NCBI RefSeq assembly: GCF_051014445.1
Contig: NW_027488370.1
Location: 6,014,001-6,078,000 of the forward strand
DNA length: 64,000 bases
Source of the DNA: Colletes latitarsis
Lineage: Eukaryota > Arthropoda > Insecta > Hymenoptera > Colletidae
Reading direction: 5' to 3'
Positions 18,150 to 32,388 of the stretch are shown here, piece by piece. Each line of letters opens with the position of its first letter. The stretch's first letter is position 1. The position numbers and the translations under genes are program-made. A model generated the notes under the pieces. It was not told the DNA's origin and searched no databases. It saw only the letters and a program-made list of their open reading frames with translations.

Positions 18150-21100
18150 CCTGGTTTTGATCAATATTTTAGAGAATAATTCATGTTAGGTAAAGGTTAG
18201 GTCTGGGATTTGCTCTCATCAGGCTCATTCTTTCGCATATTTCTCATACATGTTGAACAGATACTGGGTTTTTTCTGGTTTGGATCACGTAGTAATGTGG
18301 GACCACACAGAAACAATCAATTAAACCTGATCTTGATAAATATTTTAGAGGATAACGCATGTTAGGTCTGGGTTAAGTCTAGGATTTGCTCTCATCAGGC
18401 TCATACTTTCGCATATTTCTCATACTTCATGGCTAGATCCTGGGCTGTTTCTGGATTGTATCACGTAGTAATGGGGTACCACGCTGAAACAGCCAATTAA
18501 ACCTGGTTTCGATCAATATTTTAGAGGATAACGCAAGTTAGGTCTGGGATAGGTCTAGGATTTGCCCTCATCAGGCTCTTACTTTCGCATATTTCTCATA
18601 CTTCATGGCTAGATCCTGGGCTATTTCTGGATTGGATCACGTAGTAAAGTGGTAACACACTGAAACATTCAATGGAACCTGGTCTGGATAAATATTTTAG
18701 AGGATAACGCATCTTAGGTCTGGGTTAGGTCTAAGATTTGCCCTCATCAGGCTCACAATTTAGCGTTTTTCACATACTTCTTGAACAGATCCTGGGCTTT
18801 CTCTGGTTTGGATCACGACGTAGTGTGGTACCTCACTGAAACAGTCCATTAAACCTGGTTTCGCTCAATATTTTAGAGGATAACGCATGTTAGGTCTAGG
18901 TTAGGTCTGGGATTTGCTCTCATCAGGCTCATTCTTTCGCATATTTCTCATACTTGATGGCTAGATCCTGGGCTTTTTCTGGATTGCATCACGTAGTAAT
19001 GTAGTACCACACTGAAACAGTCAATGAAACCTGGTTTCCATCAATATTTTAGAGGACAACGCAAGTTAGGTCTAGGTGAGGCCTGAGATTTTCACTGATC
19101 AGACTCATACTTTCGCATTCTTCACATACTTGTTGAACGGATCCTGGGTTTTTTCTGGTTTCGATCACGTAGTAGTGTGGTACCACACTGAAACATTCAA
19201 TTAAACCTGGTCTTGATAAATATTTTGGAGAATAACGCATGTTAGGTCTGGGTTAGGTCCAGGATTTGTCCTCATCAGGCTCATACTTTCGCATATTTCT
19301 CATACTTCATGGCTAGATCCTGGGCTATTTCTGGATTGGATCACGTAGTAATGTGGTACTACACTGAAGCAGTCAATTAAACCTGGTTTTGATCAATATT
19401 TTAGAGAATAATTCATGTTAGGTCTAGGTTAGGTCAGGGATTTGCTCCCATCAGGCTCATTCTTTCGCATATTTCTCATACTTGATGGCTAGATCCTGGG
19501 CTTTTTCTGGATTGCATCACGTAGTAATGAAGTACAACACTGAAACAGTCAATTAAACCTAGTTTCGATCAATATTTTAGAGAATAATTCATGTTAGGTC
19601 TAGGTTAGGTCTGGGATTTGCTCTCATCAGGCTCATTGTTTCGCATATTTCTCATACTTGATGGCTAGATCCTGGGCTTTTTCTGGATTGCATCACGTAG
19701 TAATGAAGTACAACACTGAAACAGTCAATTAAACCTGGTTTCCATTAATATTCTAGAGGACAACGCATGTTAGGTCTAGGTTAGGCCTGGGATTTGCCCT
19801 CATCAGGGTCATACTGTCGCAGTTTTAACATACTTGTTGAACGGATCCTGGGTTTTTTCTGGTTTGGTTCACGTAGTAGTGTGGTACCACACTGAAACAT
19901 TCAATTAAACCTTTTCTTGATAAATATTTTTGAGGATAACGCATGTTAGGTTTGGGTTAGGTCTAGGATTTGCCCTCATCAGGCTCATACTTTCGCATAT
20001 TTCTCATACTTCATGGCTAGATCCTGGGCAGTTTCTGGATTGTATCAGGTAGTAAAGTGGTACCACACTGAAACATTCAATGAAACCTGGTCTGGATAAA
20101 TATTTTAGAGGATAACGCATCCTAGGTCTGGGTTAGGTCTAAGATTTGCCCTCATCAGGCTCACAGTTTAGGGTTTTTCACATACTTCTTGAACAGATCC
20201 TGGGCTTTCTCTGGTTTGGATCACGAAGTAGTGTGGTACCATGCTGAAACAGTCCATTAAACCTGGTCTGGATAAATATTTTAGAGGATAACGCATCTTA
20301 GGTCTGGGTTAGGTCTAAGATTTGCCCTCATCAGGCTCACAGTTTAGCGTTTTTGACATACTTGTTGAACGGATCCTGGGTTTTTTCTGGTTTTGATCAC
20401 GTAGTAATGTGGCACCACACTGAAACATTCTATTAAACCTGGTCTTGATAAATATTTTAGAGAATAACGCATGTTAGGTCTAGGTTAGGTCAGGGATTTG
20501 CTCCCATCAGGCTCATTCTTTCGCATATTTCTCATACTTGATGGCTAGATCCTGGGCTTTTTCTGGATTGCATCACGTAGTAATGTAGTACAACACTGAA
20601 ACAGGCAATTAAACCTGGTTCCGATCAATATTTTAGAGAATAATTCATGTTTGGTCTAGGTTAGGTCTGGGATTTGCTCTCATCAGGTTCATTCTTTCGC
20701 ATATTTCTCATACTTGATGGCTAGATCCTGGGCTTTTTCTGGATTGCATCACGTAGTAATGAAGTACAACACTGAAACAGTCAATTAAACCTGGTTTCCA
20801 TCAATATTCTAGAGGACAACGCATGTTAGGTCTAGGTTAGGCCTGGGATTTGCCCTCATCAGGGTCACACTGTCGCAGTTTTAACATACTTGTTGAACGG
20901 ATCCTGGGTTTTTTCTGGTTTGGTTCACGTAGTAATGTGGTACCACACTGAAACATTCAATTAAACCTGGTCTTGATAAATATTTTAGAGGATAACGCAT
21001 GTTAGGTTTGGGTTAGGTCTAGGATTTGCCCTCATCAGGCTCATACTTTCGCATATTTCTCATACTTCATGGCTAGATCCAGGGCTGTTTCTGGATTGTA

Positions 21101-21228
21101 TCACGTAGTAATGTGGCACCACGCTGAAACAGTCGATTAAACCTGGTTTCGATCAATATTTTAGAGGATAACGCAAGTTAAGTCTGGGATAGGTCTGGGA
21201 TTTGACCTCATCAGACTCATACTTTCGC
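18150..21228. repeat. Multi-monomer satellite block, copy 1 of a 3-kb duplication
   Basis: This block is collinear with 23254-25972. The offset is 5104 bp (29 x 176) up to about 18590, 4752 bp (27 x 176) from about 18950, and 4744 bp after an 8-bp deletion in the second copy at about 24022. Shared private words include gaacagatactggg, gggttaagtctagg, ggtgaggcctgag and taaaccttttcttg. Copy 1 keeps two monomers (about 18.6-18.95 kb) that copy 2 lacks. Confidence 0.85.
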
Positions 21229-23253
21229 ATTCTTCACATACTTGTTGAACGGATCCTGGGTTTTTTCTGGTTTGGATCACGTAGTAATGTGGTACCACAC
21301 TGAAACAGTCCATTAAACCTGGTCTCGCTCAATATTTTAGAGGATAACGCATGTAAGGTCTAGGTTAGGTCTGGGATTTGCTCTCATCAGGCTCATTCTT
21401 TCGCATATTTCTCATACTTGATGGCTAGATCCTGGGTTTTTTCTGGTTTGGATCACGTAGTAATGTGGTACCACACTGAAACAGTCGATTAAACCTGGTT
21501 TCGATCAATATTTTAGAGGATAACGCAAGTTAAGTCTGGGAATGGTCTGGGATTTGACCTCATCAGACTGATACTTTCGCATTCTTCACATACTTGTTGA
21601 ACGGATCCTGGATTTTTTCTGGTTTGGATCACGTAGTAATGTGGGACCATACTGAAACAGTCAAGTAAACCTGTTTTCGATCAATATTTTAGAGAATAAT
21701 TCATGTTAGGTCTAGGATAGGTCTGGGATTTGCTCTCATCAGGCTGATTCTTTCGCATATTTCTCATACATGTTGAACAGATCCTAGGTTTTTTCGGGTT
21801 TGGATCACGTAGTAATGAAGTACAACACTGAAACAGTCAATTAAACCTGGTTTCCATCAATATCTTAGAGGGCAACGCAAGTTAGGTCTGGGATAGGTCT
21901 GGGATTTGCCCTCAACAGGCTCATACTTTCGCATATTTCTCATACTTCATGGCTAGATCCTGGGCTATTTCTGGATTGGATCACGTAGTAATGTGGTACC
22001 ACACTGAAACAGTCAATTAAACCTGGTTTTGATCAATATTTTAGAGAATAATTCATGTTAGGTCTAGGTTAGGTCAGGGATTTGGTCTCGTCAGGCTCAT
22101 TCTTTCGCATATTTCTCATACTTGATGGCTAGATCCTGGGCTTTTTCTGGATTGCATCACGTAGTAATGAAGTACAACACTGAAACAGTCAATTAAACCT
22201 GGTTTCGATCAATATTTTAGAGAATAATTCTTGTTAGGTCTAGGTTAGGTCTGGGATTTGCTCTCATCAGGCTCATTCTTTCGCATATTTCTCATACTTC
22301 ATGGCTAGATCCTGGGTTTTTTCTGGTTTGGATCACGTAGTAATGCGGTACCACACTGAAACAGTCGATTAAACCTGGTTTCGATCAATATTTTAGAGGA
22401 TAACGCAAGTTAAGTCTGGGAATGGTCTGGGATTTGACCTCATCAGACTCATACTTTCGCATTCTTCACATACTTGTTGAACGGATCCTGGGTTTTTACG
22501 GGTTTGGATCACGTAGTAATGTGGTACCACACTGAAACAGTCGATTAAACCTGGTTTCGATCAATATTTTAGAGGATAACGCAAGTTAGGTCTGGGATAG
22601 GTCTGGGATTTGCCCTCATCAGGCTCATACTTTCGCATATTTCTCATACTTCATGGCTAGATCCTGGGCTGTTTCTGGATTGTATCACGTAGTAATGTGG
22701 TACCACGCTGAAACAGTCGATTAAACCTGGTTTCGATCAATATTTTAGAGGATAACGCAAGTTAAGTCTGGGATAGGTCTGGGATTTGACCTCATCAGAC
22801 TCATACTTTCGCATTCTTCACATACTTGTTGAACGGATCCTGGGTTTTTTCTGGTTTGGATCACGTAGTAATGTGGGACCACACCGAAACAGTCGACTAA
22901 ACCTGGTTTCGATCAATATTTTAGAGGATAACGCATGTTAGGTCTAGGTTAGGCCTGGGATTTTCCCTGATCAGGCTCATACTTTCGCATTCTTCACATA
23001 CTTGTTGAACGGATCCTGTGTTTTTTCTGGTTTGGATCACGTAGTAATGTGGTACCACACTGAAACATTCAATTAAACCTGGACTTGATAAATATTTTAG
23101 AGAATAACGCATGTTAGGTCTGGGTTAGGTCTAGGATTTGTCCTCATCAGGCTCATACTTTCGCATATTTCTCATACTTCATGGCTAGATCCCGGGCTAT
23201 TTCTGGATTGGATCACGTAGTAATGTGGTACTAAACTGAAACAGTCAATTAAA
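21229..23253. repeat. Satellite family B between the two copies of the 3-kb block
   Basis: About 11.5 units, several with the gcaagttaagtctggg type. The part around 22560-22820 closely resembles 40850-41100. No gene is seen. Confidence 0.9.
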
Positions 23254-25972
23254 CCTGGTTTTGATCAATATTTTAGAGAATAATTCATGTTAGGTATAGG
23301 TTAGGTCTGGGATTTGCTCTCATCAGGCTCATTCTTTCGCATATTTCTCATACATGTTGAACAGATACTGGGTTTTTTCTGGTTTGGATCACGTAGTAAT
23401 GTGGGACCACACTGAAACAATCAATTAAACCTGATCTTGATAAATATTTTAGAGGATAACGCATGTTAGGTCTGGGTTAAGTCTAGGATTTGCTCTCATC
23501 AGGCTCATACTTTCGCATATTTCTCATACTTCATGGCTAGATCCTGGGCTGTTTCTGGATTGTATCACGTAGTAATGGGGTACCACGCTGAAACAGCCAA
23601 TTAAACCTGGTTTCGATCAATATTTTAGAGGATAACGCAAGTTAGGTCTGGGATAGGTCTAGGATTTGCCCTCATCAGGCTCTTACTTTCGCATATTACT
23701 CATACTTGATGGCTAGATCCTGGGCTTTTTCTGGATTGCATCACGTAGTAATGTAGTACCACACTGAAACAGTCAATGAAACCTGGTTTCCATCAATATT
23801 TTAGAGGACAACGCAAGTTAGGTCTAGGTGAGGCCTGAGATTTTCACTGATCAGACTCATACTTTCGCATTCTTCACATACTTGTTGAACGGATCCTGGG
23901 TTTTTTCTGGTTTTGATCAGGTAGTAGTGTGGTACCACACTGAAACATTCAATTAAACCTGGTCTTGATAAATATTTTAGAGAATAACGCATGTTAGGTC
24001 TGGGTTAGGTCCAGGATTTGTCGCTCATACTTTCGCATATTTCTCATACTTCATGGCTAGATCCTGGGCTATTTCTGGATTGGATCACGTAGTAATGTGG
24101 TACTACACTGAAACAGTCAATTAAACCTGGTTTTGATCAATATTTTAGAGAATAATTCATGTTAGGTCTAGGTTAGGTCAGGGATTTGCTCCCATCAGGC
24201 TCATTCTTTCGCATATTTCTCATACTTGATGGCTAGATCCTGGGCTTTTTCTGGATTGCATCACGTAGTAATGAAGTACAACACTGAAACAGTCAATTAA
24301 ACCTGGTTTCGATCAATATTTTAGAGAATAATTCATGTTAGGTCTAGGTTAGGTCTGAGATTTGCTCTCATCAGGCTCATTGTTTCGCATATTTCTCATA
24401 CTTGATGGCTAGATCCTGGGCTTTTTCTGGATTGCATCACGTAGTAATGAAGTACAACACTGAAACAGTCAATTAAACCTGGTTTCCATCAATATTCTAG
24501 AGGACAACGCATGTTAGGTCTAGGTTAGGCCTGGGATTTGCCCTCATCAGGGTCATACTGTCGCAGTTTTAACATACTTGTTGAACGGATCCTGGGTTTT
24601 TTCTGGATTTGTTCACGTATTAATGTGGTACCACACTGAAACATTCAATTAAACCTTTTCTTGATGAATATTTTAGAGGATAACGCATGTTAGGTTTGGG
24701 TTAGGTCTAGGATTTTCCCTCATCAGGCTCATACTTTCGCATATTTCTCATACTTCATGGCTAGATCCTGGGCTGTTTCTGGATTGTATCAGGTAGTAAA
24801 GTGGTACCACACTGAAACATTCAATGAAACCTGGTCTGGATAAATATTTTAGAGGATAACGCATCTTAGGTCTGGGTTAGGTCTAAGATTTGCCCTCATC
24901 AGGCTCACAGTTTAGCGTTTTTCACATACTTCTTGAACAGATCCTGGGCTTTCTCTGGTTTGGATCACGAAGTAGTGTGGTACCATGCTGAAACAGTCCA
25001 TTAAACCTGGTCTGGATAAATATTTTAGAGGATAACGCATCTTAGGTCTGGGTTAGGTCTAAGATTTGCCCTCATCAGGCTCACAGTTTAGCGTTTTTCA
25101 CATACTTGTTGAACGGATCCTGCGTTTTTTCTGGTTTTGATCACGTAGTAATGTGGCACCACACTGAAACATTCTATTAAACCTGGTCTTGTTAAATATT
25201 TTAGAGAATAACGCATGTTAGGTCTAGGTTAGGTCAGGGATTTGCTCCCATCAGGCTCATACTTTCGCATATTTCTCATACTTGATGGCTAGATCCTGGG
25301 CTTTTTCTGGATTGCATCACGTAGTAATGTAGTACAACACTGAAACAGTCAATTAAACCTGGATCCGATCAATATTTTAGAGAATAATTCATGTTAGGTC
25401 CAGGTTAGGTCTGGGATTTGCTCTCATCAGGTTCATTCTTTCGCATATTTCTCATACTTGATGGCTAGATCCTGGGCTTTTTCTGGATTGCATCACGTAG
25501 TAATGAAGTACAACACTGAAACAGTCAATTAAACCTGGTTTCCATCAATATTCTAGAGGACAACGCATGTTAGGTCTAGGTTAGGCCTGGGATTTGCCCT
25601 CATCAGGGTCATACTCTCGCAGTTTTAACATACTTGTTGAACGGATCCTGGGTTTTTTCTGGTTTGGTTCACGTAGTAATGTGGTACCACACTGAAACAT
25701 TCAATTAAACCTGGTCTTGATAAATATTTTAGAGGATAACGCATGTTAGGTTTGGGTTAGGTCTAGGATTTGCCCTCATCAGGCTCATACTTTCGCATAT
25801 TTCTCATACTTCATGGCTAGATCCTGGGCTGTTTCTGGATTGTATCACGTAGTAATGTGGCACCACGCTGAAACAGTCGATTAAATCTGGTTTCGATCAA
25901 TATTTTAGAGGATAACGCAAGTTAAGTCTGGGATAGGTCTGGGATTTGACCTCATCAGACTCATACTTTCGC
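23254..25972. repeat. Multi-monomer satellite block, copy 2 of the 3-kb duplication
   Basis: Collinear with 18150-21228 but shorter by two monomers and by 8 bp at about 24022, where gatttgtc joins gctcatac directly, losing ctcatcag. The remaining differences are scattered single bases. Confidence 0.85.
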
Positions 25973-27239
25973 GTTTTTCACATACTTGTTGAACAGATCA
26001 TGGGTTTTTTCTGGTTTGGATCAAGTAGTAATGTGGGACCACACTGAAACAGTCAAGTAAACCTGGTTTCGATCAATATTTTAGACAATAATTCATGTTA
26101 GGTCTAGGTTAGGTCTGGGATTTGCTCTCATCAGGCCCATTCTTTCGCATATTTCTCATACATGTTGAACAGATCCTGGGTTTTTTCTGATTTGGATCAC
26201 GTAGTAATGTGGGACCACACTGAAACAATCAATTAAACCTGATCTTGATAAATATTTTAGAGGCTAACGCATGTTAGGTCTGGGTTAGGTCTAGGATTTG
26301 CCCTCATCAGGCTCATACTTTCGCATATTTCTCATACTTCATGGCTAGATCCTGGGCTTTTTCTGGATTGCGTCACGTAGTAAAGTGGTACCACACTGAA
26401 ACATGCAATGAAACCTGGTTTCGATCAATATTTTAGAGGTTAACGCATGTTAGGTCTAGGTTAGGCCTGGGATTTTCACACATCAGTCTCATTCTTTCGC
26501 ATATTTCTCATACTTGATGGCTAGATCCTGGGTTTTTTCTGGTTTGGATCACGTAGTAATGTGGGACCACACTGAAACAATCAATTAAACCTGATCTTGA
26601 TAAATATTTTAGAGGCTAACGCATGTTAGGTCTGGGTTAGGTCTAGGATTTGCCCTCATCAGGCTCATACTTTCGCATATTTCTCATACTTCATGGCTAG
26701 AGCCTGGGCTATTTCTGGATTGGATCACGTAGTAAAGTGGTACCACACTGAATCATTCAATGAAACCTGGTCTGGATAAATATTTTAGAGGATAACGCAT
26801 CTTATGTCTGGGTTAGGTCTAAGATTTGCCCTCATCAGGCTCACAGTTTAGCGTTTTTCACATACTTGTTGAACAGATCCTGGGTTTTTTCTGGTTTGGA
26901 GCACGAAGTAGTGTGGTACCACACTGAAACAGTCCATTAAACCTGGTTTCGCTCAATATTATAGAGGATAACGCATGTAAGGTCTAGGTTAGGTCTGGGA
27001 TTTGCTCTCATCAGCCTCATTCTTTCGCATATTTCTCATACTTGATGGCTAGATCCTGGTTTTTTTCTGGTTTGGATCACGTAGTAATGTGGTACCACAC
27101 TGAAACAGTCGATTAAACCTGGTTTTGATCAATATTTTAGAGGATAACGCAAGTTAAGTCTGGGATTGGTCTGGGATTTGACCTGATCAGACTCATACTT
27201 TCGCACACTACACATACTCGTTGAACAGATCCTGGGTTA
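25973..27239. repeat. Satellite family B, mixed monomer types
   Basis: About seven units. A two-unit motif with gatcttgataaatatttta and gaggctaacgcatg appears twice (about 26230 and 26590). No gene is seen. Confidence 0.9.
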
Positions 27240-30200
27240 TTTTCTGGTTTGGATCACGTAGTAATGTGGGACCACACTGAAACAGTCAATTCATCCTGGT
27301 TTCGATCAATATTTTAGAGAATAATTCATGTTAGGTCTAGGTTAGGTCTGGGATTTGCTCTCATCAGGCACATTCTTTCGAATATTTCTCAAACTTGATG
27401 GCTAGATCCTGGGCTTTATCTGGATTGCATCACGTAGTAATGTGGTACCACACTGAAACTTTCAATTAAACCAGGTCTTGATAAATATTTTAGAGGCTAA
27501 GGCATGTTAGGTCTGGGTTAGGTCTAGGATTTGCCCTCATCAGGCTCATACTTTCGCATATTTCTCATACTTCATGGCTAGATCCTGGGCTTTTTCTGGA
27601 TTGCGTCACGTAGTAAAGTGGTACCACACTGAAACATGCAATGAAACCTGGTTTCGATCAATATTTTAGAGGTTAACGCATGTTAGGTCTAGGTTAGGCC
27701 TGGGATTTTCACTCATCAGACTCATACTTTCGCATTCTTCACATACTTGTTGAACGGATCCTGGGTTTTTTCTGGTTTGGATCACGTAGTAATGTGGACC
27801 ACACTGAAACAGTCAATTCAACCTGGTTTCGATCAATATTTTAGAGGATAACGCAAGTTAAGTCTGGGATTGGTCTGGGATTTGACCTCATCAGACTCAT
27901 ACTTTCGCACACTTCACATACTCGTTGAACAGATCCCGGGTTATTTTCTGGTTTGGATCACATAGTAATGTGGTACCACACTGAAACAGTCGATTAAACC
28001 TGGTTTCGATCAATATTTTAGAGGATAACGCATGTTAAGTCTGGGATTGGTCTGGGAATTGACCTCATCAGACTCATACTTTCGCACACTTCACATACTC
28101 GTTGAACAGATCCCGGGTTATTTTCTGGTTTGGATCACATAGTAATGTGGTACCACACTGAAACAGTCGATTAAACCAGGTTTCGATCAAAATTTTTGAG
28201 GATATCGCATGTTAGGTCTAGGTTAGGCCTGGGATTTTCACTCATCAGTCTCATACTTTCGCATTCTTCACATACTTGTTGAACGGATCCTGGGTTTTTT
28301 CTGGTTTGGATCACGTAGTAATGTGGACCACACTGAAACAGTCAATTCAACCTGGTTTCGATCAATATTTTAGAGGATAAAGCAAGTTAAGTCTGGGATT
28401 GGTCTGGGATTTGACCTCATCAGACTCATACTTTCGCACACTTCACATACTCGTTGAACAGATCCCGGGTTATTTTCTGGTTTGGATCACATAGTAATGT
28501 GGTACCACACTGAAACAGTCGATTAAACCAGGTTTCGATCAATATTTTTGAGGATAACGCATGTAAGGTCTAGGTTAGGTCTGGGATTTGCTCTCATCAG
28601 GCTCATTCTTTCGCATATTTCTCATACTTCATGGCTAGATCCTGGGCTTTTTCTGGATTGGTTCACGTAGTAAAGTGGTACCACACTGAAACATTCAATG
28701 AAACCTGGTTTCGATCAATATTTTAGGGGATAACGCATGTTAGGTCTAGGCTAGGCCTGGGATTTTCACCCTTCCGACTCATACTTTCGCATTCTTCACA
28801 TACTTGTTGAACGGATCCTGGGTTTTTTCTGGTTTGGATCACGTAGTAATGTGGTGCCACACTGAAACATTCAATTAAACCTGGTCTTGATAAATATTTT
28901 AGAGGATAACGCATGTTAGGTTTGGGTTAGGTCTAGGATTTGCCTTCATCAGGCTCATACTTTCGCATATTTCTCACACTTCATGGCTAGATCCTGGGCT
29001 GTTTCTGGACTGTACCACGTAGTAATGTGGTACCACGCTGAAACAGTCGATTAAACCAGGTTTCGATCAATATTTTTGAGGATAACGCATGTAAGGTCTA
29101 GGTTAGGTCTGGGATTTGCTCTCATCAGGCTCATTCTTTCGCATATTTCTCATACTTGATGGCTAGATCCTGGGCTTTTTCTGGATTGCATCACGTAGTA
29201 ATGTAGTACCACCCTGAAACAGTCAATGAAACCTGGGATCCATCAATATTTTAGAGGACAACGCAAGTTAGGTCTAGGTAAGGCCTGAGATTTTCACTGA
29301 TCAGACTCATACTTTCGCATTCTTCACATACTTGTTGAACGGATCCTGGGTTTTTTCTGGTTTTGACCACGTAGTAATGAGGTACCACAATGAAACATTC
29401 AATTAAACCTGGTCTTGATATCAATTTTACAGAATAACGCATGTTAGGTCTGGGTTAGGTCTAGGATTTGCCCTCATCAGGCTCATACTTTCGCATATTT
29501 CTCATACTTCATGGCTAGATCCTGGGCTATTTCTGGATTGGATCACGTAGTAATGTGGTACCACACTGAAACAGTCAATTAAACCTGGTTTTGATCAATA
29601 TTTTAGAGAATAATTCATGTTAGGTCTAGATTAGGTCAGGGATTTGCTCTCATCAGGCTCATTCTTTCGCATATTTCTCATACTTGATGGCTAGATCCTG
29701 GGCTTTTTCTGGATTGCATCACGTAGTAATGAAGTACAACACTGAAACAGTCAATTAAACCTGGTTTCCATCAATATTTTAGAGGACAACGCATGTTAGG
29801 TTTGGGTTAGGTCTAGGATTTGCCCTCATCAGGCTCATACTTTCGCATATTTCTCATACTTCATGGCTAGATCCTGGGCTGTTTCTGGACAGTATCACGT
29901 AGTAATGTGGTACCACGCTGAAACGGTCGATTAAACCTGGTTTCGATCAATATTTTAGAGGATAACGCAAGTTAAGTCTGGGATAGGTCTGGGATTTGAC
30001 CTCATCAGACTCATACTTTCGCATTCTTCACATACTTGTTGAACGGATCCTGGGTTTTTTCTGGTTTGGATCACGTAGTAATGTGGGACCACACTTAAGC
30101 ATTCAATGAAACCTGGTCTGGATAAATATTTTAGAGGATAACGCATCTTAGGTCTGGGTTAGGTCTAAGATTTGCCCTCATCAGGCTCACAGTTTAGCGT

Positions 30201-32388
30201 TTTTCACATACTTGTTGAACAGATCCTGGGTTTTTTCTGGTTTGGATCACGAAGTAGTGTGGTACCACACTGAAACAGTCCATTAAACCTGGTTTCGCTC
30301 AATATTATAGAGGATAACGCATGTAAGGTCTAGGTTAGGTCTGGGATTTGCTCTCATCAGGCTCATTCTTTCGCATATTTCTCACACTTGATGGCTAGAT
30401 CCTGGGTTTTATCTGGTTTGGATCACGTAGTAATGTGGTACCACACTGAAACTTTCAACTAAACCAGGTCTTGATAAATATTTTAGAGGCTAACGCATGT
30501 TAGGTCTGGGTTAGGTCTAGGATTTGCCCTCATCAGGCTCATACTTTCGCATATTTCTCATACTTCATGGCTAGATCCTGGGCTTTTTCTGGATTGCATC
30601 ACGTAGTAAAGTGGTACCACACTGAAACGTTCAATGAAACCTGGTTTCGATCAATATTTTAGGGGATAACGCATGTTAGGTCTAGGTTAGGCCTGGGATT
30701 TTCACTCCTCCGACTCATACTTTCGCATTCTTCACATACTTGTTGAACGGATCCTGGGTTTTTTCTGGTTTGGATCACGTAGTAATGTGGGACCACACTG
30801 AAACATTCAATGAAACCTGGTCTGGATAAATATTTTAGAGGATCACGCATCTTAGGTCTGGGTTAGGTCTAAGATTTGCCCTCATCAGGCTCACAGTTTA
30901 GCGTTTTTCACATACTAGTTGAACAGATCCTGGGTTTTTTCTGGTTTGGATCACGAAGTAGTGTGGTACCACACTGAAACAGTCCATTAAACCTGGTCTC
31001 GCTCAATATTTTAGAGGATAACGCATGTTAGGTCTAGGTTAGCTCTGGGATTTGCTCTCATCAGGCTCATTCTTTCGCATATTTCTCATACTTGATGGCT
31101 AGATCCTGGGCTTTTTCTGGATTGCATCACGTAGTAATGTAGTGCCACACTGAAACAGTCAATGAAACCTGGTTTCCATCAATATTTTAGAGGCCAACGC
31201 AAGTTAGGTCTAGGTAAGGCCTGAGATTTTCACTGATCAGACTCATACTTTCGCATTCATCACATACTTGTTGAACGGATCCTGGGTTTTTTCTGGTTTT
31301 GATCACGTAGTAATAAGGTACCACAATGATACATTCAATTAAACCTGGTCTTGATATCAATTTTACAGAATAACGCACGTTAGGTCTGGGTTAGGTCTAG
31401 GATTTGCCCTCATCAGGCTCATACTTTCGCATATTTCTCATACTTCATGGCTAGATCCTGGGCTATTTCTGGATTGGATCACGTAGTAATGTGGTACCAC
31501 ACTGAAACAGTCAATTAAACCTGGTTTTGATCAATATTTTAGAGAATAATTCATGTTAGGCCTAGATTAGGTCAGGGATTTGCTCTCATCAGGCTCATTC
31601 TTTCGCATATTTCTCACACTTGATGGCTAGATCCTGGGCTTTTTCTGAATTGCATCACGTAGTAATGAAGTACAACACTGAAACATTCAATTAAACCTGG
31701 TTTCGATCAATATTTTAGAGGACAACGCATGTTAGGTCTAGGTTAGGCCTGGGATTTGCCCTCATCAGGCTCATACTGTCGCAGTTTTAACATACGTGTT
31801 GAACGGATACTGGGTTTTTTCTGGTTTGGTTCACGTAGTAATGTGGTGCCACACTGAAACATTCAATTAAACCTGGTCTTGATAAATATTTTAGAGGATA
31901 ACGCATGTTAGGTTTGGGTTAGGTCTAGGATTTGCCTTCATCAGGCTCATACTTTCGCATATTTCTCACACTTCATGGATAGATCCTGGGCTGTTTCTGG
32001 ACTGTACCACGTAGTAATCTGGTACCACGCTGAAACAGTCGATTAAACCTGGTTTCGATCAATATTTTAGAGGATAACGCAAGTTAAGTCTGGGATAGGT
32101 CTGGGATTTGACCTCATCAGACTCATACTTTCGCATTCTTCACATACTTGTTGAACGGATCCTGGGTTTTTTCTGTTTTGGATCACGTAGTATTGTGGGA
32201 CCACACTGAAGCAGTCAAGTAAACCTGGTTTCGATCAATATTTTAGAGAATAATTCATGTTAGGTCTAGGTTAGGTCTGGGATTTGCTCTCATCAGGCTC
32301 ATTCTTTCGCATATTTCTCATACATCTTGAACAGATACAGGGTTTTTTCTGGTTTGGATCACGTAGTAATGTGGGACCACACTGAAAC
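27240..32388. repeat. Large satellite block, copy 1 of a 5-kb duplication
   Basis: About 29 monomers repeated at 33929-39605 with offset 6689 bp (38 x 176 + 1). Private words found in both copies include caattcatcctgg, catcaggcacattctttcg, ctctggatt-free gggctttatctgg, cacccttccgactc, gatatcaattttacag and gaacagatacaggg. The left edge is at about 27240 and the right edge at about 32388, where the flanks of the two copies become different monomer types. Confidence 0.88.
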
